A stretch of DNA of 64,000 bases from an uncultured Porphyromonadaceae bacterium (GCA_902493335.1 CABUPJ010000007.1:13727-77726); one strand, 5' to 3'. Numbered from the stretch's first letter, positions 51,866 to 61,308 are shown. Program-made: numbers and translations. Notes: generated from the letters alone by a model not told the origin.

Positions 51866-54800
51866 ATGAAGATAAGGTTGAAAAATATTGTGACTGCCAG
51901 TCTCCTGATGTCGGCTGTCGCCGTGTATGGCTACGACGCGTCATATTATGCCGACCGCTCGGCCTTGTCGGAAGGCCGCTGGGTCAAGATAAGAGTCGAC
52001 AGGAACGGCCTTTACAAGATTGACCGCGAAACACTGGCCGAATGGGGCTTCGACAATCCGTCCCGCGTGACGGTATACGGCTACGGCGGTTCACGTCTCT
52101 ACACCGAGACGTTTGACGCCGATCTGCCCGACGATGTCCGTCCGACGGCGACGATGCGCCGGGACGACGGCATCATATTTTACGGCGAGGGTGTATTGAC
52201 TTCACGGTCACGGTCGCTGTCAAGTCTCGACATAAGCCGCAATATATATGACCGCTACGGTTACTATTTCATCACTGAAGACGGTGGCGGCACACCCTGC
52301 GGCAGCGTCAGGGCGGGTGTCGTCCAGTCAAACGCATCAGACCACCATATGTCGGCGGTGGTGATAGAGAACGATATTGTCAACCCCGGCAACGGCGGAG
52401 GTGTGTTTCACGATACTCCGATGAATCCCGGAGAGCGCCGTGTCTACAGTTTTGAAATAACCGATTTCCATATCACGTCGGCGCTGCCGCCTTACGGTAT
52501 CTTCAAATATAACTTCGGCGCCCACAACGAAGACGGGAACACGAAACTGGCCATCGACATCCCCGAGGCCTTCAAGGAAAAATTCAGACGCGAAGGTTCG
52601 GCGCAGACTATCAGGGGCGAGACCCGCTACTATAACTCAGCCGAAGGATACATACAGGTCGAGGCGGCATCGGCAGACGCACTTGTCGGCCGCAGCGAAA
52701 CGGTCGGCTTCGGCCTCACGCTCGACGAGTCGACCGACGCAGACTATGTGGCCGTCGACCGCGCAAGCTTCTGTTATCCGCGTCTCAACCGTTTGGGCGA
52801 CCGCGACTTTCTCGAACTACGGTATGCCCAGACTATAACTTTTGCCATTTCCGAGAGTGACGCCGACGTCTATGTCTGGGACATAAGCGACGTGGCCGCC
52901 GTCAAGCCTCTCGACGTGGTCTATGACGCATCATCCGCGAAGACGATGGTGCGCAACAGCGGCTCGACTCCTGCCGTCATGAAATATATAGCCTTCCGCG
53001 CAGGGGGCGACTTCATGAAGCCCGAATATGCCGGCGAGGTAAGGGCAAGCAACCTTCACGGTATGCCGACCCCCGAGATGGTCATCATCACGACGGGTGA
53101 TTTTGTCGGTCAGGCGCGTGAGCTTGCGGCGATACACGGCCGCCACGGCCTTGACGTCGCCGTTGTCGAGCAGGCTGACATTTTCAATGAATTTTCATCC
53201 GGCACACGGTCGGCCATGGGCTACAAGCGTTTTATCAAGATGCTCTATGACCGCGGCGCGGGACGGCTGAAACATGTGCTGCTCTACGGACCCTCTCACT
53301 GGGACAACCGCGACGGTGTCGCCGGCGGTCTCGAAAGTCTTATCGCTTATGAGACCGACCTCGAGAGCTGCGCCTATGACGCGTCGTCAAACTACACAGC
53401 CGACACCTATTTCGTGAAACTCTCAGACAGCTATAATAATGCACGTCAGTACTATGAGACGATGGACGTCAACATCGGCCGCATACCGGTCTATTCGACA
53501 GGCGTGGCAGCGGCGGTCAACCGTAAGATCGAACGCCATCTGACGTCGACAGACCGCGCCCTCGCCTATGGCACAGCCATTATGATGAGTGACGACGGAG
53601 ACGATAACGCACATCTCAATCAGAGCCTCGAATTAATCGAGAGCATGAAAGCCCTCAACGGCTCCATAGGGTTCGTGCAGATACACAATCTGATTTATCC
53701 CTGGGAAAAAAAGAGTGCGGTCGCAGCCAGAGCGACTATGACATCGGCTCTGCGACGCGGCGCGGGATATGTAACCTTTGCCGGCCATTCACGCAGCCAT
53801 GACCTTACGGGCGAAAACTTATGGAGCATGTCAGATGTGGAAAAGACCAGATATGACGTCTCGCCGATGGCAATGCTCGCCACTTGTTCGACTTTCGATT
53901 TCGACCGGCGCACAAAGACCCTCGCCGACGCGTTCTTTGACGAAGAGCACGGCGGCATGATCGGAGTCGTCACTTCGTGTCGCGAGGTTTTCATGAACTA
54001 CAACCAGCCTTTTAATATCAAGATGGCTGAATGTTATGCAAGCGCAGACGCCGGCATGACTATCGGCGATCTGTTCAGAACGGCATATAACGCGACAATA
54101 AGCAACGCAGGCTTCGGTCTGGCGGTCAACACGATGTGCTATAATCTCTGTGGCGACCCGGCAGTGCCTCTGGCGGCCCACAACCGCTCGATAAAGCTCG
54201 ATGACGTATGTGGCGGGGCGTCTGAACTCACCGCGCCGGGCACTCTGGCTCTCACAGGCTCTGTTGTCGACGGCGACGCAGTCGACGAGGATTTCGACGG
54301 CGAAATCTACATCACCGTCTACGACGGACCGAAGACACTCTACACCGTGATAAAAGACAATGACAAAGGCGAAAACAATCTGCCTGTCGAGCATGACGAA
54401 TATATACTCGCGTCAGCACGGGGCCGTGTATCCGGCGGACATTTCGACATATCGCTGTCACTTCCCTACCCCCAGCGTCCGGGTGTCTCAAACCGCATCG
54501 TGGCAACGGCTGTGACCGACAACGGTCTGTCGGCAACGACAGTCTATAACGGGCTGACAATAACCGCATCGACAGAACATATACCGGGAACGACAGACCC
54601 GACAGCGCCTGAAATCACAGCGCTCTATATCGACAACAGCGACTTTGCCAACGGCGACGTCGTCAGCGGCGACTTCACCGTCTACGGTGAAATCATGGCA
54701 TCCGCATCAGGGCTCGATGTCAGAACCGAGGGCATCGGCGGCGGCGTGTCGCTGATACTCGACGGCAAACGCCGGCTCGATGGTCTGACCGAAACTCTCG

Positions 54801-55228
54801 ACATCGTCGAGGCCGGCAAGCCGACGACTTTCAGTCTCGATGTGAGCGAAGTGACAGATGGCCGCCATACCCTGACCCTGACTGCATTTAACAATGACGG
54901 CGTCAAGAGCAGCCGCAGCATAGATTTTATCGTCGTGAACGAACCTCTCGCGGCCACGCTCGAGGTATATGAACGCGAAGCGGACGAAGAGGCCGAACTG
55001 ACTCTTGTCTATGACAGCTCACGACAGCCGACAGTGCGCCTCGTAATCGAGGACATCGCCGGCCATCCGGTCAAATCGGTCGACAACGCCGTCATGCCTT
55101 ACCGCTGGTCACTCGACGACAATGATGGCGCTAAAGTCGCACCGGGCGTCTATCGCGCACGCTGCTATCTGAATGTCGACGGCAGATTTGGCGTCAGCGA
55201 CAGCGCCGAGATTGTCGTGCTTGACTGA
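51866..55228 (+). CDS. T9SS sortase PorU-like (C25 family), second copy
   Basis: The 1120-residue protein has the same architecture as the 47130 product: signal peptide (IVTASLLMSAVAVYG), ALSEGRWVKIRVDRNGLYKI, VTVYGYGGSRL, a C25 catalytic domain and a C-terminal beta tail (ATLEVYEREADEEAE, VAPGVYRARCYL). His641 (TFAGHSRSHD) and Cys674 (LATCSTFDFD) are again exactly 33 residues apart, so the active site appears complete. Only moderate similarity to the first copy, so the duplication is old. One may be the general sortase and the other specialised. Its base composition is less GC-extreme than the first copy. Confidence 0.88.
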   Translation: MKIRLKNIVTASLLMSAVAVYGYDASYYADRSALSEGRWVKIRVDRNGLYKIDRETLAEWGFDNPSRVTVYGYGGSRLYTETFDADLPDDVRPTATMRRDDGIIFYGEGVLTSRSRSLSSLDISRNIYDRYGYYFITEDGGGTPCGSVRAGVVQSNASDHHMSAVVIENDIVNPGNGGGVFHDTPMNPGERRVYSFEITDFHITSALPPYGIFKYNFGAHNEDGNTKLAIDIPEAFKEKFRREGSAQTIRGETRYYNSAEGYIQVEAASADALVGRSETVGFGLTLDESTDADYVAVDRASFCYPRLNRLGDRDFLELRYAQTITFAISESDADVYVWDISDVAAVKPLDVVYDASSAKTMVRNSGSTPAVMKYIAFRAGGDFMKPEYAGEVRASNLHGMPTPEMVIITTGDFVGQARELAAIHGRHGLDVAVVEQADIFNEFSSGTRSAMGYKRFIKMLYDRGAGRLKHVLLYGPSHWDNRDGVAGGLESLIAYETDLESCAYDASSNYTADTYFVKLSDSYNNARQYYETMDVNIGRIPVYSTGVAAAVNRKIERHLTSTDRALAYGTAIMMSDDGDDNAHLNQSLELIESMKALNGSIGFVQIHNLIYPWEKKSAVAARATMTSALRRGAGYVTFAGHSRSHDLTGENLWSMSDVEKTRYDVSPMAMLATCSTFDFDRRTKTLADAFFDEEHGGMIGVVTSCREVFMNYNQPFNIKMAECYASADAGMTIGDLFRTAYNATISNAGFGLAVNTMCYNLCGDPAVPLAAHNRSIKLDDVCGGASELTAPGTLALTGSVVDGDAVDEDFDGEIYITVYDGPKTLYTVIKDNDKGENNLPVEHDEYILASARGRVSGGHFDISLSLPYPQRPGVSNRIVATAVTDNGLSATTVYNGLTITASTEHIPGTTDPTAPEITALYIDNSDFANGDVVSGDFTVYGEIMASASGLDVRTEGIGGGVSLILDGKRRLDGLTETLDIVEAGKPTTFSLDVSEVTDGRHTLTLTAFNNDGVKSSRSIDFIVVNEPLAATLEVYEREADEEAELTLVYDSSRQPTVRLVIEDIAGHPVKSVDNAVMPYRWSLDDNDGAKVAPGVYRARCYLNVDGRFGVSDSAEIVVLD

Positions 55229-55275
55229 CATTTAGGCTTCAACGGCAGTTTTTTCGGCGATAAATGACTTGTCGC

Positions 55276-55306
55276 TTGGTCGTTTGACAAAAATATTATA
55301 ACTTTG
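55276..55306 (+). promoter_or_regulatory. Promoter of the tRNA-Gln gene
   Basis: TTG (55276-55278), a 20-bp spacer and TAACTTTG (55299-55306) lie 41 bp upstream of the tRNA. Confidence 0.7.
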
Positions 55307-55346
55307 CAACGCTTTAGCCGACCATCCGGCCGGTTGGGCACAGGAT

Positions 55347-55417
55347 AGTCTTATGGTGTAATGGTAGCACTACAGTTTTTGGTTCTGTCTGTCTAGGTTC
55401 GAATCCTGGTAAGACTA
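55347..55417 (+). tRNA. tRNA-Gln (anticodon TTG)
   Basis: The 71-nt cloverleaf has acceptor stem AGTCTTA paired with TAAGACT (7/7) and discriminator A. The D arm is GTGT/GCAC. The anticodon arm ACAGT/TCTGT (last pair T-T) has loop TTTTGGT, giving anticodon TTG. The T arm is CTAGG/CCTGG with loop TTCGAAT. The CCA end is not encoded. A terminator follows at once. Confidence 0.95.
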
Positions 55418-55421
55418 CGAG

Positions 55422-55462
55422 AGAATCCCGGTTTTCTGAACTTCAGAAGCCGGGATTCTTTT
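55422..55462 (+). terminator. Intrinsic terminator of the tRNA-Gln gene
   Basis: AGAATCCCGG pairs with CCGGGATTCT, with an inner TTCTGAA/TTCAGAA stem, followed by TTTT. Confidence 0.85.
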
Positions 55463-55493
55463 ATGCATAATTTATTCAATGCACAATCAAGAA

Positions 55494-55637
55494 CAGAAGT
55501 CCCTATGCCGTCCAAACGGCAACTCAAGGTTATACTACAACATTCTTCAATCAGCTGACTTCCAGGTATATATAAAGCTGTAGTATGATAGAACATACGT
55601 TTTTTGTGTTGCAGGGATGGTCAGCGTCTTGCAGACG
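55494..55637 (-). repeat. MITE-like dispersed element, copy B (inverted)
   Basis: This is the reverse complement of 39961-40110 with scattered mismatches: CCCTATGCCGTCCAAACGGC at the left end, TATACTACAACATTCTTCAA, CTGTAGTATGATAGAACAT and TCAGCGTCTTGCAGACG. The copies are 15.5 kb apart and opposite in direction. No gene. Confidence 0.75.
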
Positions 55638-55928
55638 CTTTGTTTGCGGGCGTCTGCTACCGCGCAGGCCGGCGCTATGCGCCTCGGCCTACGCGGCTAT
55701 CAGTAAAGTCATCGCCTTGCAGGCGATAAAGTGGTGGAATATCCATCGATACGGCGATAAAGTCATTAAGGTCTTAAGGTTATTAAGGTAAGGCGCAAAT
55801 GGTGGTTCAACCCCGGCGGGTTGATGGGTTTTGCCGGGGCATCTTCCCACGGGCGCGGGCGCCCGCGGAACAAAATTTCAAGCCTCCGGCCTGAGTCGGT
55901 CCGGGGGTATGGAGCAATAGTTTTAGTT
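55638..55928. repeat. GC-rich palindromic modules
   Basis: These are modules of the same set as at 28.3, 34.2 and 39.5 kb but in the other orientation: CCGCGCAGGCCGGCGC, GCGCCTCGGCCTACGCGGC, ATCGCCTTGCAGGCGAT, CAACCCCGGCGGGTTG, CCACGGGCGCGGGCGCC, TTCAAGCCTCCGGCCTGA. Confidence 0.75.
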
Positions 55929-56473
55929 CTTGCAAACCAGCGTGTTGGCTACTACGGCTGAAGCCATAGTTCCATAGCGCTGTCAGTGTCGCCGCTATGC
56001 GGCTCTCACGCTCGGAAGGGCTACTATACACGCACTTCGGCACATTGCGCCTCGTACGTGCCTAATGAACTATCGCCGCTAACGCGGCTCTGCGAAGGGG
56101 GCTCCACATCGTTCTGATGCGGCTGCGCAATCGCCCGGCCCTACTAAACTCTCGCTCTATATCGCCTTCATCTCTTGTAGACCAGTGCGTTAGCTACTAC
56201 GGCTGAAGCCGTAGTTCCATAGCGCTGTCAGTGTCGCCGCTATGCGGCTCTCACGCTCGGAAGGGCTACTATACACGCACTTCGGCACATTGCGCCTCGT
56301 ACGTGCCTAATGAACTATCGCCGCTAACGCGGCTCTGCGAAGGGGGCTCCACATCGTTCTGATGCGGCTGCGCAATCGCCCGGCCCTACTAAACTCTCGC
56401 TCTATATCGCCTTCATCTCTTGTAGACCAGTGCGTTAGCTACTACGGCTGAAGCCGTAGTTCCATAGCGCCTG
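55929..56473. repeat. 245-bp tandem repeat, 2.2 copies
   Basis: Units at about 55929-56173 and 56174-56418 are nearly identical (first divergence only in the left 25 bp), and a partial third covers 56419-56473. ACTACGGCTGAAGCC recurs at 55951, 56196 and 56441, so the period is 245 bp. Each unit contains further palindromes (CGCCGCTATGCGGC, CGCCGCTAACGCGGC, CGGCTGAAGCCG). No reading frame. Confidence 0.9.
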
Positions 56474-56501
56474 ACGCGATTGCGCGGACATATCGGTTTA
56501 T

Positions 56502-57236
56502 TTATCGGCTTAAGGTCGCTTTCAGTCTTTTTGCGAGATTGCGGGTCGAGGAATCACCGCTATGCTCGATCGCATCGTTGAGAAGTCGCTCTAACAGCTC
56601 GCTGTCAGGGATAAGTTCGGGAAGGCTTTTAATAGAAAGTACGTGACCGAGCAGTCTCCAACCGAAACTATCGTCCGGCGCGAGGGCTCCGCACGAAATG
56701 CCCTCGCGCAGATTATACCGGTATTCTTCCAAGTCGGCTATCCCGGATTTGCTCCAGCCAAAGGCATCGGGAGTCAAGCCCCGAAGCAGGCAAAGGCAAG
56801 GATGTCCGCTGTCGCAGGCTACCTCAACGCTACGCTGAAGCGCTCTGATGGCATAGCGGATGTTATCGCCGCCGCGGTTTTCGAAGAAACTCTCAAATCG
56901 GGCTAACGCTTCGTCAGGGGTGATGACGCACAGATACTGGATGTTGATCCAATAGCTATAGCGTTTCACATAATGAGTCTGACCCAAACCGCCGTTAACC
57001 CAGATTTCTTCGCCGTTGAGGCGCAGCAGCATCGAGGATGGAATGACAGTCGGGTCGTCTGAAAGCCTGACAAATTCGAGTCTGATGTCAGGGTCGTCTG
57101 GGAGGTCGATTTTGCCGCCGGCAATGATGTATCGGGCATTGAACTTGTAAATGTGGACCGACTGTTCGTCAGCTGTATCTCTGACCGCTTCAATCCATAT
57201 TATATAGTCACCGGTTTTCGGGTCGTAAGGCTTCAT
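56502..57236 (-). CDS. Unknown soluble protein
   Basis: The protein has 244 residues from the ATG at 57236 (MKPYDPKTGDYIIWIEAVRD); an upstream start at 57275 would overlap the preceding gene. The N-terminal half is beta-rich (ARYIIAGGKIDLPDD, SSMLLRLNGEEIWVNGGLGQ), the C-terminal half helical (NIRYAIRALQRSVEVACDS, SELLERLLNDAIEHSGDS). No signal peptide, no family recognised. It follows the 57253-57888 gene by 16 bp and lies at the end of the suf operon direction; probably a two-gene unit of unknown role, perhaps transcribed from the suf promoter. Confidence 0.65.
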   Translation of the reverse strand: MKPYDPKTGDYIIWIEAVRDTADEQSVHIYKFNARYIIAGGKIDLPDDPDIRLEFVRLSDDPTVIPSSMLLRLNGEEIWVNGGLGQTHYVKRYSYWINIQYLCVITPDEALARFESFFENRGGDNIRYAIRALQRSVEVACDSGHPCLCLLRGLTPDAFGWSKSGIADLEEYRYNLREGISCGALAPDDSFGWRLLGHVLSIKSLPELIPDSELLERLLNDAIEHSGDSSTRNLAKRLKATLSR

Positions 57237-57252
57237 TATATGTGTGTTAGGT

Positions 57253-57888
57253 TTATAGCACTCCGTCGATGCCATAGCTTATCAGGTCGGTGCGCGGCAG
57301 AAGTGTCTGCGCGAACCCGGCAATCTGGCGAAAAATCGCGTCAGAACCTTTGCAACCGCGGTCACTGTGTAATTTCAAGAACACATCCATATATCTGACG
57401 GCTTTTATCCGGTCATATTGAGCATGGGTCTTCAAAACCGACGACATGTAGTAGAGGTATGTCTCCAGCCAGCTGTAGCAGCAATATGGCAAGTCTGCTA
57501 TCATATATAAATCGGCGATTTCAGGAACTTTTGTCTCAATCTCGCCGTAAGTCAGGTTGGGAATCTGGAGGTAAAAGTCGGTTATCTCTTCCCAAACATC
57601 CTCCATGGTGCCGTAGTCGCGGACGCTGACGCAGAACCTCAGCATCATGATATAGCATTCCAATATCTGGCGGTCAAGCCGGTGGTCAGAGTTCCATGAC
57701 GCCAGCTTCCCGGCTAAAAAATAGTAGAATGTGATGTTGAAAACGTTCTGTTGCTCTTTGCTTTCAGAGTCCATGAAACGGTCACGGATAGTGATGCCCT
57801 CTTTCACGCGCCTGTCTATCGGCATGCGCGGGTCGTTGTCCATGGCTGTCTCTATCTGTATCAGCAGGTGTTCGGGTGAAATCAGCAT
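57253..57888 (-). CDS. Unknown helical protein
   Basis: The 211-residue product is mostly helical and aromatic-rich (NVFNITFYYFLAGKLASWN, LYMIADLPYCCYSWLETYLY), with no signal peptide. I cannot assign a family. It starts 45 bp after the sufS stop on the same strand. Pairing with the next gene (16 bp apart) suggests that the two proteins act together. Confidence 0.6.
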   Translation of the reverse strand: MLISPEHLLIQIETAMDNDPRMPIDRRVKEGITIRDRFMDSESKEQQNVFNITFYYFLAGKLASWNSDHRLDRQILECYIMMLRFCVSVRDYGTMEDVWEEITDFYLQIPNLTYGEIETKVPEIADLYMIADLPYCCYSWLETYLYYMSSVLKTHAQYDRIKAVRYMDVFLKLHSDRGCKGSDAIFRQIAGFAQTLLPRTDLISYGIDGVL

Positions 57889-57933
57889 TATTATATCGGT
57901 ATCAGCAGGTTAAGGTTATGGCGTGGATATCTG

Positions 57934-59169
57934 TTATGTGAGCATTGCGGCGACGCGGCGGACGGCGGCGATGAAACGGTCGGCTTCGTCGAAAGTGTTG
58001 TAGAGGGCGAATGAGGCCCGGACGGTGCCTTCGATGCCGAGAGATTCCATCAGGGGCTGGGCACAGTGGTGGCCTGTGCGGACGGCGATGCCGAGCTGGT
58101 CGAGCAGCATGCCGGTGTCGAAAGGCGTGGCGTCGCCGATAAGGAATGATATGATGGCCGATTTGTGTTCGGCTGTGCCGAATATCCTCATGCCGGGGAT
58201 GGTGAGCAACTGAGCTGTAGTATAATCGAGGAGGCTGTCTTCGTGGGCGGCGATGCGTTCTACGCCGAGCGATCTGATATATTCCATGGCTTTCGACATG
58301 GCCGACGCATCGACGAAGTCGGGTGTGCCGGCCTCGAACTTATAAGGCAAGGCGGCCCAGGTGGTGCCGGCAAAACTGACATGGCCTATCATCTCGCCGC
58401 CTCCCTGATAGGGTGGCATGGCTTCGAGCAGCTGACGCTTGCCGTAGAGGATGCCGATGCCCGTCGGGCCGTACATCTTGTGGGACGAGAAGACATAAAA
58501 GTCGGCGTCGAGGTCGGCGACGTCGACGCTGAGATGAGCCACGGCCTGCGCTCCGTCGACAAGAACGACGGCTCCGCGCGAGTGGGCATAGGCTATCATC
58601 TCTCTGACGGGGTTGACGGTGCCGAGGACATTAGAGACGTGGGCGACAGAGACGAGACGCGTGCGGTCGGTGAATAGGCTGCGGTAGACGCCGAGATCGA
58701 GCTCGCCGCGCCCGTTGATTGGCACGACCTTGATTGTCACGTTCTTACGCGACTGTAGCAGCTGCCAGGGGACGATATTGGAGTGATGCTCCATGACGGT
58801 GAGTATTATCTCGTCGCCATCGTCGAGGAGCTGCCCGTAGCTCGAGGCCACGAGGTTAATCGACTCGGTGGTGCCCCGGGTGAAGATTATTTCTTCGGTC
58901 GAACCGGCATTGATAAATTCGCGGACGAGGCTGCGGGTGGCTTCCATGGCGTTTGTTGCCTCCTGAGAGAGTGTGTGGACGCCACGGTGGACGTTGGCTT
59001 TCTTGTCATAATACATGACGACGACGGCATCGACGACGGCACGGGGTGTCTGTGTCGTGGCCGTGTTGTCGAGGTAGACCAATGGGCGGCCGTTGACCGT
59101 GCGCCGCAGTATCGGGAACTTCTCGCGTTGTTTTTCAACGTCGTAGGCGTATATCCTGTCGTTTTCCAT
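57934..59169 (-). CDS. sufS: Cysteine desulfurase SufS
   Basis: The 411-residue PLP enzyme has PLP lysine in FSSHKMYGPTGIGILYG, pyridine/phosphate contacts in IIFTRGTTESINLVASS and LVDGAQAVAHL, and active Cys in RTGHHCAQPLM with the short loop typical of SufS (group II). It takes sulfur from cysteine for Fe-S cluster assembly. It starts 9 bp after sufD's stop. No sufE or sufU gene is present in the operon. Confidence 0.96.
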   Translation of the reverse strand: MENDRIYAYDVEKQREKFPILRRTVNGRPLVYLDNTATTQTPRAVVDAVVVMYYDKKANVHRGVHTLSQEATNAMEATRSLVREFINAGSTEEIIFTRGTTESINLVASSYGQLLDDGDEIILTVMEHHSNIVPWQLLQSRKNVTIKVVPINGRGELDLGVYRSLFTDRTRLVSVAHVSNVLGTVNPVREMIAYAHSRGAVVLVDGAQAVAHLSVDVADLDADFYVFSSHKMYGPTGIGILYGKRQLLEAMPPYQGGGEMIGHVSFAGTTWAALPYKFEAGTPDFVDASAMSKAMEYIRSLGVERIAAHEDSLLDYTTAQLLTIPGMRIFGTAEHKSAIISFLIGDATPFDTGMLLDQLGIAVRTGHHCAQPLMESLGIEGTVRASFALYNTFDEADRFIAAVRRVAAMLT

Positions 59170-59178
59170 AGCTGTGGT

Positions 59179-60528
59179 CTATTTACATGTGTTACATTCG
59201 CCGCAGTCAAGCCGGCGGCCGCCGAGGCGTCGTTCGACAAGATGGCGGAGACGGTCCTGAAGGCCGTCGAGGCGTATCGTGTCGATGATGTCAGACATGA
59301 ACGACTCCATGAGCATGCGCCGGGCCTCGTCGAGGGGAATGCCGCGTGAACGCATGTAGAACAGGGCGTTTTGGTCAAGCTGTCCGGTGGCCGCGCCGTG
59401 GCTGCATTTGACCTCGTCGCAGTAGATTTCGAGCTGGGGGGCGGTATGCATGCGCGCGTCTTCGGAGGCGAGGAGATTGCGGTTGGTCTGGTAGGCCTCG
59501 GTGAAGGCTGCGTCGGCGTCGACGCGTATCGCCCCCTCGAAGCCGCCGCGGGCGCTGTCAGACAGAATATATTTGAAGGTCTGACGGCTGTGGCTGTGGT
59601 CGGCGTTGTGGAAGACAGACGAAGCATTGTCGACGACCTGATCGCCGTCGGCGATGACCATGCCGACGAGTTCGGTGTCGCAGCGGTCGGCCACGGCGAT
59701 GACGTATTCGTTGCGCGTGTGTCCGCAGCTGAGTGTCGTGCCGTTGACAGTCAGCCGGCTGCCGCGCTGCTGACGGGCGTATAGCTGTGACAGGCGCGAG
59801 TTGGCGCTGTCGGTGGCCTCGAGGTCATAGTAGTCGACAGTGGCGCCTTCGGCGGCCGAGATTTCGACGACCTGCGACACGAGCGAGTCGATGCCTGCGT
59901 TCTGGGTGTGGTCGCAGAAGAGCAGACGCACCTGCGAGTCGCGTCCGGCGACAACGAGCACGCGTCGCACGGCCATCATCGGGGCCGAGGCGTTGAAGAT
60001 GTTGACAATCTGAATGGTCTTTTCGAGGCGGACGCCGTCGGCGACGTGAATGAAGACACCGTCCTGCATCAGCAGGGTGTTGAGAGCGGTGGCGGCGCTG
60101 TCATTGCCGGCGATGCGGCCGAGATAAGGCCCGACCAGTTCGGGCCGGGTCGCGGCCGCATCGGCGAGCGACATGACGGTGACGCCCTCGGGCAGGTTTG
60201 CCGTCAGGGTCGTGGTCGGGCGGAAGGCGTCGTTGACGACGACGCCGAGCAGTGTGCTCAGATTGGGGACGTCGCATCGGAACGACGCGGCGACATCGAC
60301 GGCGAAGGGCACGCGGTTGACATTGACGCCGAAGTCGGGGGCGAACATCGCGTCGAGCGATATGACGCTGTGGCCTTCGTCGCCTTTGACGGGCAGCCGG
60401 CCGAACCGATGGAGGGCCGACAGGGCGCCGGGGCGGAGTCTGTTCATCGCCGCGGGCGAGTGTGACTCGATGGCCTCACGGTTGTGGTCGAACAGCTCGA
60501 TATATTGTGTCAGTGAATTATTCTGCAT
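59179..60528 (-). CDS. sufD: Fe-S cluster assembly protein SufD
   Basis: The 449-residue protein has the SufBD beta-helix core. Recognisable stretches are DDKSSVFH-like DNASSVFHNADHSHS, KYILSDSARGGFEGAIRVDA, and LEIYCDEVKCSHGAATGQLD followed by QNALFYMRSRGI, the conserved SufD end. SufD pairs with SufB and SufC to form the scaffold. Operon position between sufC and sufS is the usual order. The C-terminus (RRLGGRRLDCGECNTCK) adds a Cys-rich tail. Confidence 0.94.
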   Translation of the reverse strand: MQNNSLTQYIELFDHNREAIESHSPAAMNRLRPGALSALHRFGRLPVKGDEGHSVISLDAMFAPDFGVNVNRVPFAVDVAASFRCDVPNLSTLLGVVVNDAFRPTTTLTANLPEGVTVMSLADAAATRPELVGPYLGRIAGNDSAATALNTLLMQDGVFIHVADGVRLEKTIQIVNIFNASAPMMAVRRVLVVAGRDSQVRLLFCDHTQNAGIDSLVSQVVEISAAEGATVDYYDLEATDSANSRLSQLYARQQRGSRLTVNGTTLSCGHTRNEYVIAVADRCDTELVGMVIADGDQVVDNASSVFHNADHSHSRQTFKYILSDSARGGFEGAIRVDADAAFTEAYQTNRNLLASEDARMHTAPQLEIYCDEVKCSHGAATGQLDQNALFYMRSRGIPLDEARRMLMESFMSDIIDTIRLDGLQDRLRHLVERRLGGRRLDCGECNTCK

Positions 60529-60540
60529 GATTTTAGTCGC

Positions 60541-61308
60541 TTATTCGTTGTCGGCCAGTTGCTTGATCCAGTCATAGCCGCGTTCTTCGAGCTCGAGGGC
60601 CAGCTCGGGGCCTCCGGAGTAGACGATGCGGCCTTTATAGAGAATATGGACAAAGTCGGGTTTTATATAGTCAAGCAGACGCTGGTAGTGGGTTATGACG
60701 ATGGTTGCGTTGCTGTCGCTTTTGAGGCGGTTGACGCCGCCGGCGACGACGCGCAGGGCGTCGATGTCGAGGCCGCTGTCGGTTTCGTCGAGTATCGAGA
60801 GGCGTGGCTCGAGGACTGCCATCTGGAAGATTTCGTTACGTTTCTTCTCGCCGCCAGAGAAGCCTTCGTTGACCGAGCGCGAGGCGAGTTTGTTGTCAAG
60901 CTCGACGATTTCACGTTTCTTGCGCATCATCTTTAGGAACTCACCGGCCGAGAGGGGAGCCTCGCCGAAATATTTGCGCTTGGCGTTGACGGCCGCGCGC
61001 ATGAAGTTGACCATCGACACGCCGGGAATCTCGACGGGATACTGGAACGAGAGGAAAAGGCCCTCGTGAGAGCGGTCTTCGGGTGAGAGCGACAGCAGGT
61101 CGACACCATGAAAATCAGCCGATCCGGCGGTGACGGTAAAACGCGGGTCGCCGGCGAGGACACCTGAAAGGGTGCTTTTGCCCGAGCCGTTGGGCCCCAT
61201 GATGGCGTGGACTTCGCCGGGATGTATCTCGAGGTTGATGCCTTTGAGTATCTCTTTGCCTTCGATGCCGGCATGCAGGTTGTCGACTTTTAAAAGTATA
61301 TCTTCCAT
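60541..61308 (-). CDS. sufC: Fe-S cluster assembly ATPase SufC
   Basis: The 255-residue ABC ATPase has Walker A MGPNGSGKSTL, SufC-specific SFQYPVEIPGVSMVNFMRAA, signature FSGGEKKRNEIFQ, Walker B SILDETDSGLDIDAL, and H-loop VITHYQRLL. It energises the SufBC2D scaffold. Starts 23 bp after the sufB stop. Confidence 0.97.
   Translation of the reverse strand: MEDILLKVDNLHAGIEGKEILKGINLEIHPGEVHAIMGPNGSGKSTLSGVLAGDPRFTVTAGSADFHGVDLLSLSPEDRSHEGLFLSFQYPVEIPGVSMVNFMRAAVNAKRKYFGEAPLSAGEFLKMMRKKREIVELDNKLASRSVNEGFSGGEKKRNEIFQMAVLEPRLSILDETDSGLDIDALRVVAGGVNRLKSDSNATIVITHYQRLLDYIKPDFVHILYKGRIVYSGGPELALELEERGYDWIKQLADNE

Noticed and set aside
39961..55637. An invertible (invertase-controlled) DNA segment bounded by the inverted element pair
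   Set aside because: No site-specific recombinase gene is present in the window and the distance is large; recorded only as a possibility under the repeat finding.
55929..56473. CRISPR array
   Set aside because: The unit is 245 bp and continuous, there are no unique spacers of similar length, and no cas genes are nearby.
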